From positions 11,255,110 to 11,319,109 of the forward strand of contig OU452227.1 of NCBI GenBank assembly GCA_911728455.2: a stretch of 64,000 nt of DNA. The letters are read 5' to 3'. Origin of the DNA: Marthasterias glacialis (Eukaryota > Echinodermata > Asteroidea > Forcipulatida > Asteriidae). A program made the translations under genes and the position numbers. Positions 14,201 to 23,443 of this stretch are shown piece by piece (position 1 is the stretch's first letter; every line of letters starts with the position of its first letter). The notes below the pieces were generated by a model. The model was not told the origin of the DNA. It ran no database searches and saw only the letters and a list, made by a program, of their open reading frames with translations.

Positions 14201-15404
14201 TCTTGAAAGGATGACGAGCGACAATCTTGTTTCTGTGGCAGTTGGGCCTATATATTGCGGCGGCCGTCTTGGTTTTTTTCTCTTTTTCATGACAAACACA
14301 TGTTATAAATCAAATCGAGGCCGAGACAACAAAACAGTCTGGTGCTATTTATCCATATGAAAGGTAGACAGGATACATAACCAAGATGGCCATTCCAGGA
14401 TGATAAAAGTGCCTAAGAAAGCTTGATTATTTTTAGTTAACAAATACATATTTTTCTGGACATAATAATGTACAAAAAAGTAACATTTATAAATTTGCAT
14501 TATAAATTTATCAGCTTGCATCCATTCTGTCCGTAATAAATAGGGACTGACGGAAGTTGTGTTCAGCGACCAGCCCAGTCTCAGCCTGGTGAGCAATGGC
14601 GCCGAGTGCATTGTCATCAATAAGAAGTTTTATCTTGAGCATGCCACGGATGAAACACTGAGGACGCTGAGGAAAGAGGTAAGCAACAATTTTGTTTCAA
14701 CAGCAGAGTTGTAAAAAAAAAAAATAAGAAAACAAGACACAAAAAGAAGAAGAAGAAAGAAGTAAAAATACAATAAATGCAACCAAGTTACGACCCGGGG
14801 GTAGTAATACAAGCCATTTGCATAATTGCCATATTGTACATTGAATGAAGAACTGCCAGTTATATACGATATAAGACTAAGAGACCATATTGTTGTATGA
14901 TCTACACAGTGAGTCAAATGAATCTCTCTCACTACCCAAACAATACAGTTTGATTCCGTCATTGTAAATGAAAAAAAAAAATGCTCAACAAACGCTTCGA
15001 CCATATGCGATGCCAGACACAAAGGCAATATAACAAATCCATTTGAAGAATGTGAAATTAAAATTGAGCTTACAATGGTGGTTAAGGTTTCAAAAGTAAT
15101 TTGTAATGTGTGTTCTAAGAAGCGGTAGTAAAGTAAGTGGATTTTTAATCCCAAAATACACGTGGTATAATAAGTGGTTTCAAATAATCGGTCTTTGGAA
15201 AAATTGGTTTAAAATCCAGACCTTATCTTTTAGGTATGAACAGTGGCATAACTAACTTTCTTTTGTATTTGTTTAGGACTATTTGGTGACTCATTATTGA
15301 TTTATTTATTAATTTATTGACTGAGTTGTTTATTGATTGATTGGGGGGGAGACGAGGGCAAAAAAAAAATGTATTTAAAAAATATGGATGGATGTGTTCG
15401 TGTG

Positions 15405-15435
<31 letters not shown>

Positions 15436-18400
15436 TTTTTTTTTTTGGGGGGGGGGGGGCTGGGGGAGGGGGCGGAGTGCAATACTTTAACATAAACACT
15501 TGATTATATGGGTTCATGTATGCCTAATGTGAACTAAGCATTAATGCATTTTCAAAACTCGTATTTTTAAGGGTATGCATAAAAGATGTTTTAATTTCGA
15601 AAGCCAACATGTCCTAGTTTATTTTTTCTTCGATCTCATTTGGGGGAGGGTGCAAGGAGCAGGGAGTGGTGCAAGGGTTTTGAGGGCGTGAGCCCAAGCC
15701 CCCGTCCGTCTCTGTTTACGCCACTCGGTATGAGACGTGCGAGAAAGTTATCCCAATTCGGAAGTTATTCTGATTTGCCAAATAACTCCCGTCTCAAAGT
15801 TGACAGTGTTGTCACAGGGACACGTTTACCATGCCGTCGACAAGTGCCCTGTATGAATGGGTACACACGAACTCGTAATACAAAAATGACACCAGACTAT
15901 TTTACCATTCTGCCTCTATTTGGGTACATTTTTTTGAATGGTAAAAAAAAAATTATAATAATAAAATAAAGTGGTTGTAATCGCGCAATATATAAGACCA
16001 GAACGCATGTAGTTGGCATATTGCTCATAAAATTTTTTTTACCAATAGTAAACTATGAGTTCCTTATTCCTTATTTCACGGTAAGTTTATGCATCGATAT
16101 GCTGTGGTTTTTAACCCCAATGAACCATGAATTGTATCAGTCTTTATGGAATTTAACAGTCTTTACTTGGAATAATTGTTTAATAAATTAAATTATTGAC
16201 CTGAAAACAATGTTCATCGCGGAAGCTCATCGACGAACACGTAAATTCGTCTGCTTCACTCTAATTGGCAACTGCTGGGATTACTTCTAAATATGAATAA
16301 AACAAATAAATGTATATGGGAAAGATGATAAAAAACCAAACATATTTTATTGGGCATCGTAAAGATCCGATACCGTATGTTTGATGAAATTGTTTTGAAT
16401 CGACCGGCTTGCTCTCTGCATTAAATTTCTTCCTAAGCATAATTATGAGTAAGGTGTGTTGTACGCCCACAGTAAAGCATTTATCTACTACTGTTGTATT
16501 TTATTGACTATTTATACTGTTGAAATTAATTGAAGTATATGGTACACAGTGTTTAGTGGACCCATGTGAACTAAAGCTTTTAAGATAGTCACAGCTATGC
16601 GGCAAAAACAAAGTGTAATTGAAGCACTACACAATAGACAGTGTAGTTATTCGTTTCTTTTAGAGGCGGGGAAATGGGAGGAGCTTGTAATACGACATCA
16701 AAGGTAATTCGGATCATCTGCACAGCTCAGTAGTGTAAATGTTTAACCATTGTAGGCCATTGAGCTTTCCAGGTCATGACGCGCCCTAAAACGTAGCCGT
16801 GGCCACAACAATGCCACATTTAATAAATATGTCCGAATGTTCATTATTTTATTGAAATTGGTTGCGTTTGCAATACAACTGAATACCTAAAGCCTTATAC
16901 ACTGCACCTGTGGGACACATATAACGCTGACGACACTGCCCTTGCACCTGTGTAGGAAAAAACAATTATCCATATTCAGCATTTGAAACAATGGCAACAA
17001 TTAGTAACGTCCAAGCACCAAGAGAGAGAAAGACGGCCGGCACGTGACAACTCAAGAGGCAGTTGAACGCGGGCGAAGTTATCGAGCCTTTTGTTGGAGC
17101 GTTTGTCCTTCATGTATTCGAGTGTTGCAATTAATATTTTGAAGTGTTATTCAGCACCCCACTCTTGCAATTTGACAAGGACATGGATCTGCATTAAAAG
17201 AACCATCCGTGAAGAGTCGGGACGGGGGATGGTGTCACGCGATGCTGAAACGCTATAGGTGGACAATATCTGGAGACCATTTTAAAAAAATAAGGTATTA
17301 AGTGTTACAAGCGCCTGTAATAAACTACAATGTTTATGAGTTTGATGAATTAAAAGAAAAGGAAAAAAGAAAAAAAAAGAAACACCACACTTCATATAGA
17401 GGTTGTTTATTATAGGTATTTAACTCTAGTAATTAACACAAAATGTAAATGACTATATGTACATGTACATGTATATATATTCGTTAATTTTAATGAAAAA
17501 TATTATGTTTGTTTAGGAAATATTTTTGTATCAATATGGTTGTAATTTTTTGAAAATGTCAACTGTAAAAATAGATCATCGCGCCCAGTGACGCACCGTG
17601 TACGGTGACCCACCAAGGTGAACCGTAAATTGAGTTCTCAGTTTTTACAGCATTCCACTTGGGGGATAATTTTGAAGTAAACGCACACTACGTGAGATAT
17701 GAAAATACGTAACTGTTTATCCTATCAACTTCCTTGGTTGTCTTGCTTGGGCGGATCAAGGTTTTTTTGGTAAGCGGCCTCTTGCTCATAATAATATAAG
17801 CGCCCAGCGCGAAGTTGTACTGGAGCCCGCTCGAGGGCCCTGCGAACTATTCGAGCAGAAACTCTCTGGGTAATCTTTAAAACAGTCTATGGGTTGTCTT
17901 TTGAACAAAACCTCTCTGGTTAATCTTTTGAGCAAAACGTCTCTGGTTGATCTTTTGAGCAGAAACTCTCTGGGTTATCTTTTGAGCAGAAACTCTCTGG
18001 GTTATCTTTTGAGCAAAAACTCTCTGGGTTATCTTTTGAGCAGAAACTCTCAGGGTTATCTTTTGAGCAAAAACTCTCTGGGTTATCTTTTGAGCAGAAA
18101 CTCTCTGGTTTATCTTTTGAGCAAAAACTCTCTGGGTTATCTTTTGAGCAAAAACTCTCTGGTTTATCTTTTGAGCAAAAACTCTCTGGGTTATCTTTTG
18201 AGCAGAAACTCTCTGGTTTATCTTTTGAGCAAAAACTCTCTGGGTTATCTTTTGAGCAAAAACTCTCTGGGTTATCTTTTGAGCAAAAACTCTCTGGGTT
18301 ATCTTTTGAGCAAAAACTCTCTGGTTTATCTTTTGAGCAAAAACTCTCTGGGTTATCTTTTGAGCAGAAACTCTCAGGGTTATCTTTTGAGCAAAAACTC

Positions 18401-21400
18401 TCTGGGTTATCTTTTGAGCAAAAACTCTCTGGGTTATCTTTTGAGCAGAAACTCTCTGGTTTATCTTTTGAGCAAAAACTCTCTGGGTTATCTTTTGAGC
18501 AAAAACTCTCTGGTTTATCTTTTGAGCAAAAACTCTCTGGGTTATCTTTTGAGCAGAAACTCTCTGGGTTATCTTTTGAGCAAAAACTCTCTGGGTTATC
18601 TTTTGAGCAAAAACTCTCTGGGTTATCTTTTGAGCAAAAACTCTCTGGGTTATCTTTTGAGCAAAAACTCTCTGGGTTATCTTTTGAGCAGAAACTCTCT
18701 GGTTTATTTATCTTTTGAGCAGAAACTCTCTGGGTTATCTTTTGAGCAAAAACTCTCTGGTTTATCTTTTGAGCAAAAACTCTCTGGGTTATCTTTTGAG
18801 CAAAAACTCTCTGGTTTATCTTTTGAGCAAAAACTCTCTGGGTTATCTTTTGAGCAGAAACTCTCAGGGTTATCTTTTGAGCAGCAACTCTCAGGGTTAT
18901 CTTTTGAGCAAAAACTCTCTGGTTTATCTTTTGAGCAAAAACTCTCTGGGTTATCTTTTGAGCAGAAACTCTCAGGGTTATCTTTTGAGCAAAAACTCTC
19001 TGGGTTATCTTTTGAGCAGAAACTCTCTGGGTTATCTTTTGAGCAAAAACTCTCTGGGTTATCTTTTGAGCAGAAACTCTCAGGGTTATCTATTGAGCAG
19101 AAACTCTCTGGGTTATCTTTTGAGCAGAAACTCTCTGGTTTATCTTTTGAGCAAAAACTCTCTGGGTTATCTTTTGAGCAAAAACTCTCTGGGTTATCTT
19201 TTGAGCAGAAACTCTCTGCGTTATCTTTTGAGCAGAAACTCTCTGGTTTATCTTTTGAGCAGAAACTCTCTGGGTTATCTTTTGAGCAAAAACTCTCTGG
19301 GTTATCTTTTGAGCAGAAACTCTCTGCGTTATCTTTTGAGCAGAAACTCTCTGGGTTGTCTTTTGAGCAGAAACTCTCTGCGTTATCTTTTGAGCAGAAA
19401 CTCTCTGGGTTATCTTTTGAGCAGAAACTCTCTGGGTTATCTTTTGAGCAGAAACTCTCTGGGTTATCTTCTGAGCAGAAACTCTCTGCGTTATCTTTTG
19501 AGCAGAAACTCTCTGGGTTGTCTTTTGAGCAGAAACTCTCTGCGTTATCTTTTGAGCAGAAACTCTCTGGGTTATCTTTTGAGCAGAAACTCTCCGAGTT
19601 ATCTTTTGAGCAGAAACTCTCTGGGTTATCTTCTGAGCAGAAACTCTCTGGTTTATCTTTTGAGCAGAAACTCTCTGGTTTATTTATCTTTTGAGCAGAA
19701 ACTCTCTGCGTTATCTTTTGAGCAGAAACTCTCTGGTTTATCTTTTAAGCAGAAACTCTCAGGGTTATCTTATGAGCAGAAACTCTCTGGGTTATCTTTT
19801 GAGCAGAAACTCTCTGGGTTATCTTTTGAGCAGAAACTCTCTTGGTTATCTTTTGAGCAGAAACTCTCTGGTTTATCTTTTGAGCAGAAACTCTCTGGTT
19901 TATCTTTTGAGCAGAAAGTTTCTGCTTTATCTTTTGATCAGGAACTGTCTTTGTTAATTTTTGATCAGGAACTCTCTGGGTTATCTATTGAGCAGAAAAT
20001 TAAGATCCGCGTTAAAAATGAACTGCTTCATTAAGAACATGTTTTTAAAATTTCTTTTAAAAAAGTTTCTAATTAAGAGTTTTTGATACGTTACGAATGT
20101 TTTACACTTGCACTTTTTCCGCACTTCTATATTGTGATTTAAATCGTGGGCTATTGTGAAGGAGGTTGGATGCTTGTTGGAGGTTGGTGGGAACGTCTCT
20201 TTAGAAAATGCCCATCAATCGTACAACTAGAAATTATTTCTCCAAACCTCAAAATGCCGGACCGCCTTGCCTGTCTGGACTTGCCCCGGGGATTCGCATG
20301 ATTAAGCTAGACCCCATCACAAAAGGTAATTGACAGCTGCTGTTAGATAATGATAGCAATGCCGCCAAAGGAAACGCGGCTACCAGCCATTCTGCCGATC
20401 ATTGGGCCATGACATATCAGCAAGAAGATAATTTAACGAGGCCAGATTAATATCATCAATGAAGATATTCCCAAAATAAAGAATAATGCTTTTCCTGATG
20501 GCCCCCTATTAAAGCCCAGCTCAACATTAATTTGTAAGAAGAAAAACATAAAATGTTCACAGATTTACATATACCTTACATGGTATAAAGATAATAATGG
20601 TAGAGAACTTTCTGAGAATATTTCTGCCTGAAGTGTTATCTTTTTTTAAATAACAAATGAAGTAAGATCCAAAATTAGTTTTCGTCTCAGTGAGACGAAA
20701 ACTCTGCCTTTAGGATAACGTACAAAAATGCTGAATGCATTTTTACCGTTTTCTCGCAAATAAAACAATGAAATGAGCTGACATTTTCACAGGTTGGTTT
20801 TATTACAAATATCTTTATTTGTGCAAAGAATGGAAGCATTTGCAGTCAGTTTACCAATGTTGAGCTGGGGCTTTAAAGTGAAATTACCAGAATATTGTTT
20901 GAGGTATCTGATATTCCATTCGTCCTTGGGCATTCCTTACAAGCGTAATCCTATTAAACAAAGGTTTGATTTAAAGATCTAAAATTGCTTGCAGGGGAGA
21001 GAGTGCTTTTTATTGAAACTCCGTAACACATCATAAACAATAAAAAATTATTATAATAAAAGCAGGCATTTGTTACTATTAGGCGTCTTTGAAACACTGT
21101 AGTAAAGTGTCATACACTATTACTACCCCTGTTCATTGGGCCTTAAGCATTCCTGAAACCTACTCGACACCTTTGGAGTATGCAGCACCGGCAGCCAAAT
21201 GGGCTCACGGGTTGCTAACATCAACAATATCCACTCTTGCAGGTACCCATTTACTCCTGGGTGAAGCGAAGCAATTAAAGTTGGGTGTCTTGCTCAAGAG
21301 CACAAGTTTCACGACCAGGACTCGAAGCCACACTCTGATGACTCAGCCATCAGAACTTGAGTCCGATTCTCTAGACCACTCGGCCACGACACATCAATAA

Positions 21401-22189
21401 TATAAATATTTCATCAGCGTTGGGACCGGAAGGATCTTAGGAAGTGACGTACTGGATTCTTAGAAAGAACCAAATCGAGGCTTGTGGTGAAAATAGTCTG
21501 GAACTTTTTAGTCTTTCATTACTGTTGGTATTGCTTTGTTTTAAGAAACCGTACCAAGATGGCCAGTTGTGACTTCAAAATGTCGTTTCAGTTCATTTCC
21601 CTTTCGGCTGATTTAATAAAGGCATAGATTACAATTTTAATCACAATTATGTCTCAATTTCTCCATTTCTTTTGTCTTTACTACTTGTCTGTCATTGTTT
21701 ATATTGACTGGATGTCCACGTACATGTCATTGTCTCTTTATCTGTCAACGTGACCATAACATTAATCATGTGACATCCTTATCTATCCCTCCAAAATCCC
21801 AATCTGACCACCCCTCGTATATTGCCTCACTATTTGCCCCCGTCCATATGCTCCATCTATATCAACAAAATAACACCCTTCGCTTTACAACCAATGTGTA
21901 CGCTATGAATGTATCCATGCCCAAATCTTTGCATGTTCTTATACCCCGGTCCCCTAATGTTTGTCACCGTGTCTCTGTCACTTAATGTCGCTGTCAATGT
22001 CCGTGTCCCTTGTGCCTGTTCTGGCTGCAGGAGGTGCCATACCCTAGTGAAGACGAGCTTCAGAGTAAGCTGCAGCAGTATATGAACTGGAACGCCTACA
22101 GGCACAACACGTTCTTCAGTACGCTGTATGACAGGCGCGACCACAAGACGGATAGGGTACATGTTACCAAATCCGTAGTGAATAGATGA
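2297..22189 (+). CDS. CNBD2: CNBD2-like cyclic nucleotide-binding domain protein (5' end not found)
   Basis: Fourteen exons joined in phase: 2297-2371, 2566-2654, 3250-3323, 3499-3581, 3923-4006, 5626-5777, 6543-6603, 9502-9607, 10062-10294, 11151-11256, 12370-12452, 13830-13904, 14544-14678 and 22031-22189. They sum to 1515 nt, giving 504 residues and TGA. A complete cNMP-binding domain covers about residues 45-135. Its phosphate-binding cassette reads FGELAILNRTQRASTV (residues 106-121) and keeps the Gly-Glu pair and the Arg (R117) that contact the cyclic nucleotide phosphate in this family. A second, divergent CNB-like domain starts around HFFKDGNVLIKDS and closes near LVSNGAECIVINKKFY; a basic 77-codon exon splits it. 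CNBD2 of mammals is a cAMP-binding sperm protein of similar layout; a matching role here is inference. The first exon has a good acceptor and family members are longer at the N terminus, so upstream exons are probably missing. An ATG at 2192 is in frame with it but would need intron retention. Confidence 0.85.
2566..2654 (+). CDS. CNBD2: CNBD2-like, exon 2 of those found
   Basis: Encodes IEIALRNIRAFAQYPLRMQH and on to KVGWLE. It joins the previous exon in phase 0 and ends two bases into a Glu codon (donor gtaagt). It covers the helix leading into the CNB domain. Confidence 0.85.
3250..3323 (+). CDS. CNBD2: CNBD2-like, exon 3 of those found
   Basis: Encodes YETKRAILRQGHSPHGFYF then ILSGE. This is the first beta-strands of the CNB domain with the typical 'xxGFYFILSG' turn. 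Acceptor is ttgcag and donor is gtaagc. Confidence 0.9.
3499..3581 (+). CDS. CNBD2: CNBD2-like, exon 4 of those found
   Basis: Encodes VIVTVLDTKKGKRVAETVAT then LKRGESFG. It is the middle of the CNB beta-barrel and stops exactly at the Phe-Gly that opens the phosphate-binding cassette. Confidence 0.9.
3923..4006 (+). CDS. CNBD2: CNBD2-like, exon 5 of those found (phosphate-binding cassette)
   Basis: Encodes ELAILNRTQRASTVISQDRV then ELLVISVE, 28 codons in phase 0. It contains the cassette Glu (E108) and Arg (R117). Confidence 0.92.
4080..4135. repeat. short CAAA/ACGAACGCAG-type tandem repeat
   Basis: Consecutive copies of acaaacaaac and gaaacgaacgcag in the intron after 4006. Confidence 0.7.
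4641..4906. repeat. long hairpin / foldback MITE
   Basis: Two arms of about 118 bp are near-inverse copies, from gtcaatttgtgactcagcct to its counterpart aggctgagtcac...gttgac, with a loop of about 20 bases near 4762-4782. Sits in the intron 4007-5625. Confidence 0.85.
5217..5346. repeat. foldback element, 'aggccgtg' family
   Basis: Ends aggccgtgctcgaa and ttcggacgcggcct are inverse; inner blocks cggcagtggctatgg and ccatagccgctgccg also pair. Related copies lie at 317-790 (split), 11826-11970, 22421-22548 and 40770-40884. Confidence 0.7.
5626..5777 (+). CDS. CNBD2: CNBD2-like, exon 6 of those found
   Basis: Encodes DFEDIFMLSGGIKKVNDPDQ and on through HAFLTSLACLKHWPIQLIEK to CRFHFFK. It carries the C-helix of the CNB domain and the linker to the second domain. 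Donor is gtaaga. Confidence 0.92.
6216..6446. repeat. foldback element with aagtgttgatttaacactt termini
   Basis: Left gtgttaaatcaacacttaaa and right tttaagtgttgatttaacac are inverse copies, followed inward by ggtcagtgacaac / gttgtctctgacc. A relative is at 10679-10875. Confidence 0.7.
6543..6603 (+). CDS. CNBD2: CNBD2-like, exon 7 of those found
   Basis: Encodes DGNVLIKDSLFSEWIYIIKS. It is the start of the second CNB-like fold ('SEWIYIIKSGSC' is completed by the next exon). Confidence 0.9.
7102..7142. repeat. short tandem repeat (gatgtaattgatgtaaca)
   Basis: Two-and-a-bit copies of an 18-bp unit in the intron 6604-9501. Confidence 0.65.
8250..8290. repeat. (CA)n microsatellite
   Basis: About twenty uninterrupted CA dinucleotides in the intron 6604-9501. 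Confidence 0.95.
8497..8860. mobile_element. TTAA-flanked MITE, copy A
   Basis: About 364 bp including flanking TTAA on both sides. Termini read AACCCCAGCTCAACATTGGT and CCAATGCTGAGCTGGGGCT. It is homologous along its length to 20509-20876 and 39960-40327, with a central palindrome agttttc...gaaaact. No transposase. Confidence 0.85.
9502..9607 (+). CDS. CNBD2: CNBD2-like, exon 8 of those found
   Basis: Encodes GSCSVLKKLKRVSPSIPSRL then KRKTSPVTGNNGSAL. Acceptor is tcaacag; donor gtaaaa leaves one base of a split codon. It turns Lys/Arg-rich at its end. Confidence 0.88.
10062..10294 (+). CDS. CNBD2: CNBD2-like, exon 9 of those found (basic linker)
   Basis: Encodes about 77 residues, including SPIKKKLRRHKRNHTWPS and later RPGREVGTPGADDGRIGLRS. 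It is chosen because it opens in phase 1 and closes in phase 0, which is exactly what joins its neighbours. It has no domain I recognise and looks like a disordered basic insert inside the second CNB-like domain. The donor is gtgagg, and that donor region is duplicated downstream. Confidence 0.72.
10279..10319 (+). repeat. direct repeat containing the exon 9 splice donor, copy 1
   Basis: A 41-bp stretch spanning the last codons of the exon and its gtgagg donor. It recurs at 10478-10518 with a single mismatch near its start. Confidence 0.9.
10389..10487. mobile_element. short derivative of the 'gatgatacaag' foldback family
   Basis: Carries the left block gggcagataggggaaatac and the right block cacaatcccatcacatacct of the element at 23682-23953, with the middle missing. 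It lies between the two copies of the splice-donor repeat. Confidence 0.7.
10478..10518 (+). repeat. direct repeat containing a second copy of the exon 9 splice donor
   Basis: Same 41-bp block as 10279-10319, including aatccaaga|gtgagg. It is not preceded by an in-frame exon I can support. Confidence 0.9.
10679..10875. repeat. foldback element with CACTCTAAAA termini
   Basis: Left cactctaaaagctaagtgtt and right aacacttagtttttagagtg are inverse. Related in its terminal block to 6216-6446. Confidence 0.7.
10900..11062. repeat. foldback-like element, 'gggcccttttc' family
   Basis: Starts gggcccttttcaaatccacg, ends ggagcctagggcc. A better preserved relative is at 23290-23443. It lies just upstream of the exon at 11151. 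Confidence 0.5.
11151..11256 (+). CDS. CNBD2: CNBD2-like, exon 10 of those found
   Basis: Encodes KGMYLTTARDFPRIATLNKE and then NREVKFHTGIEEKSD. Only this frame avoids stops, and it needs a phase 0 junction upstream. Acceptor is aaacag and donor is gtaagg. Confidence 0.78.
11826..11970. repeat. foldback element, 'aggccgtg' family
   Basis: Left aaggccgtgtctgaattagc and right ccgattctgacacgatctt are inverse; inner gcggctacgg pairs with ccgtatagccgc. Confidence 0.7.
12111..12187. repeat. tandem repeat of tttgtaaatgtttattca
   Basis: About four copies of an 18-19-bp AT-rich unit in the intron 11257-12369. Confidence 0.8.
12370..12452 (+). CDS. CNBD2: CNBD2-like, exon 11 of those found
   Basis: Encodes EQSDVELQTAFVQRRREFHS then DLDSTRM. 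Acceptor is ggtttcag and donor is gtaaat. Confidence 0.8.
12658..13195. mobile_element. long inverted-repeat MITE (about 540 bp)
   Basis: Outer ends ttaaaggcttggtgaattac and actcaccaaccctttaa are inverse. Pairing continues through tagtattgatg, caataattc, aggtcacttgctgacatgg and attcatgag to a short central loop. Almost the whole element can fold into one hairpin. It lies in the intron 12453-13829. Confidence 0.82.
13830..13904 (+). CDS. CNBD2: CNBD2-like, exon 12 of those found
   Basis: Encodes PLEKTEADMDPMFVVVQVLT then KGAVF, 25 codons in phase 0. It returns to the CNB-like fold ('KGAVFGL' completes in the next exon). Confidence 0.87.
13936..14122. repeat. foldback element, 'gcccaatttcatagagctgc' family
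   Basis: Left tgcccaatttcatagagctg and right gtagctctatgaaagtaggc are inverse. A second copy is at 40971-41154. Confidence 0.72.
14544..14678 (+). CDS. CNBD2: CNBD2-like, exon 13 of those found
   Basis: Encodes GLTEVVFSDQPSLSLVSNGA, then ECIVINKKFYLEHATDETLR and TLRKE. It contains the degenerate second cassette and its closing strands. Acceptor is ataaatag and donor is gtaagc. Confidence 0.9.
15342..15475. repeat. low-complexity tract: (GT)n, poly-T, poly-G
   Basis: A gt dinucleotide run, then about 27 T and 12 or more G, preceded by an A run. In the last intron of the CNBD2-like gene; prone to assembly error. Confidence 0.85.
17851..20000. repeat. 27-bp minisatellite, about 79 units, intronic
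   Basis: Head-to-tail copies of a 27-bp unit around ttatcttttgagcagaaa followed by ctctctggg. Variable sites are few: agcaaaaac versus agcagaaac, gggttatc versus ggtttatc, ctctctgcg and ctctcaggg. Two 4-bp 'ttta' insertions (near 18705 and 19680) shift the phase. Because 27 is divisible by three, long open frames with nonapeptide repeats appear. I see no reason to think they are translated: the array lies in the intron 14679-22030. The left half is dominated by agcaaaaac, the right half by agcagaaac. Confidence 0.97.
20509..20876. mobile_element. TTAA-flanked MITE, copy B
   Basis: Same family as 8497-8860. Termini AGCCCAGCTCAACATTA and ACCAATGTTGAGCTGGGGCT with TTAA on both sides. The central palindrome agttttcgtctca-g-tgagacgaaaact is best preserved here (about 20677-20703). 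Confidence 0.87.
21165..21392 (-). mobile_element. tRNA-Leu-derived SINE
   Basis: Read on the minus strand, the head has an A-box-like TGGCCGAGTGG, an ACTCAAGTTC anticodon loop as in tRNA-Leu(CAA), and a B-box-like TTCGAGTCC. Downstream comes a core with CTCTTGAGCAAGACACCC and aattgcttcgcttca, which resembles cores of invertebrate tRNA-SINEs. The acceptor stem does not pair well, so it is not a functional tRNA gene. The 3' end is uncertain. Confidence 0.72.
22031..22189 (+). CDS. CNBD2: CNBD2-like, terminal exon
   Basis: Encodes EVPYPSEDELQSKLQQYMNW, then NAYRHNTFFSTLYDRRDHKT and a 13-residue basic tail ending in TGA. The acceptor is ggctgcag, 7.35 kb downstream of the previous exon across an intron holding a SINE, a TTAA MITE and the 27-bp minisatellite. 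Confidence 0.9.
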   Translation, partial: EVPYPSEDELQSKLQQYMNWNAYRHNTFFSTLYDRRDHKTDRVHVTKSVVNR

Positions 22190-22223
22190 CGCCTAGAACC
22201 AAGCCAATGAGACTCTCGAGTCG

Positions 22224-22229
22224 AATAAA
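22224..22229 (+). promoter_or_regulatory. polyadenylation signal AATAAA of the CNBD2-like gene
   Basis: A canonical AATAAA lies 35 bases past the stop codon. It implies a very short 3' UTR if used. Confidence 0.6.
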
Positions 22230-22420
22230 GATACGGACAACACCTTCTGATTGTAAGACAGCCGTGATCATGCCACAAAGACAGATAGGGGGTATAGATG
22301 ACGCATCAGAACCGAAACTGTTCAAACAGGGCCGAGATACCGAGATGTAATCGATTCATGGTAATCGATATTAGTCCGTATTGAAGTGCCTGGATTGATC
22401 TTCATCGGTGAAGCCGTAAA

Positions 22421-22548
22421 GTTGCGTCCGAATCAAGCGACTTCGGCTACGGCTACTCCCATTGGCTGCAACGACGACGTTGAAGAAGAGAACTTTTCTG
22501 CGTTCCGGCCGTAGCCACTGCTGGAGCCATTCGTTCAGATACGTCCAT
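22421..22548. repeat. foldback element, 'aggccgtg' family
   Basis: Left gttgcgtccgaatcaagcga and inner cttcggctacggctac pair with ggccgtagccactgc and cagatacgtcc on the right. Confidence 0.6.
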
Positions 22549-22587
22549 AATAAGTTATGCACACAGTTCTTATCAATCCGAATCCCA

Positions 22588-22748
22588 GGCTCGATTTCAC
22601 AAAGCACTAAGATTTACCTTCAGGCAAGTTGTCTGTATTGCTTAAGCAATTAAGATTGAAACATATCTTTGTTTTTCCAATACAATTTTGATATACTTTA
22701 AACACAATTCATCCTGGTGCAGGGATGTTTGAATGTTTTTAATAAACC

Positions 22749-22779
<31 letters not shown>

Positions 22780-22826
22780 TATGATAAAATCCATCTTAGC
22801 CCTTTGTGAAATCGGCCCCAGATGCA
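22588..22826. repeat. foldback element with cgatttcacaaag termini, containing (TAA)n
   Basis: Left aggctcgatttcacaaagc and right ctttgtgaaatcggccccag are inverse. A (taa)n microsatellite lies inside near 22748-22778. Termini match the hairpin at 27031-27193 and a partial copy near 39488-39607. Confidence 0.7.
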
Positions 22827-23289
22827 TCATGGTTTGTAAATATATGTTTCAATGGATTGTATGACTTCTTTCTTTCCACCAGATGTTAAGGTCAAACTGT
22901 CCTCTTAAAATGTAAAATTTTGCTGTGAGAATGACATAATAACTATGCATAAAAAACTTTTATAACAAGATATTCTGATGTATAATGTATAATATTTATA
23001 CATTACATACAACGTGTATCTTCCATGCAAATATTTTTAAAGTTAAAACGAAAAGGAAGAGGTTTATTTTTTGTCATGACAGAAATTAATATTCAATACC
23101 CGATTGTAAATTTTTACGATCGGATGCATCAAAATCTAAAAGTCAAATTAGCAGATATTGCCATGAACGTTTCAAACCACATAGGCGTTTTCTCAAATGT
23201 AAACTTGAACGAATGATATACACAGACATGCGTATAACAATAGGATTTCAAACTGCTCATAGTAGGAAAACAATCTAGAAACTATTACA

Positions 23290-23443
23290 GCCCTTTTCGA
23301 AAACCATGCCGTGGCTTCGGCTTCAGCTCGGCTTGGTCTCCATCCGCCTGTTTGGAGCCCTGTACAAAGAAACACGCGTTTTCAAACTAACTGACGGAGC
23401 CTAAGCCAGAACCGGAGTGCAACTCGGAGTTTCGAAAAGGGCA
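23290..23443. repeat. foldback element with gcccttttcgaaa termini
   Basis: Left gcccttttcgaaaacca and right ggagtttcgaaaagggc are inverse; inner cggcttcagctcggc-type blocks are shared with 10900-11062. Confidence 0.7.

Noticed and set aside
14630..15154. 174-codon minus-strand frame
   Set aside because: It overlaps a real plus-strand exon on the opposite strand and otherwise reads low-complexity intron sequence.
15640..15730. Fourth hAT-type MITE copy
   Set aside because: It has gtttacgccactcgg at one end and some G-rich sequence, but no matching other terminus or target duplication.
17851..20000. Possible CRISPR-like array
   Set aside because: The 27-bp units are directly adjacent with no spacers, and the DNA is eukaryotic.
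17889..20034. Open frames of 601 and 439 codons
   Set aside because: They are translations of the 27-bp intronic minisatellite. Different frames are open because the unit has no stops, and the phase shifts follow 4-bp insertions.
21311..21392. Functional tRNA-Leu gene on the minus strand
   Set aside because: The acceptor and T stems pair poorly and a SINE core follows directly.
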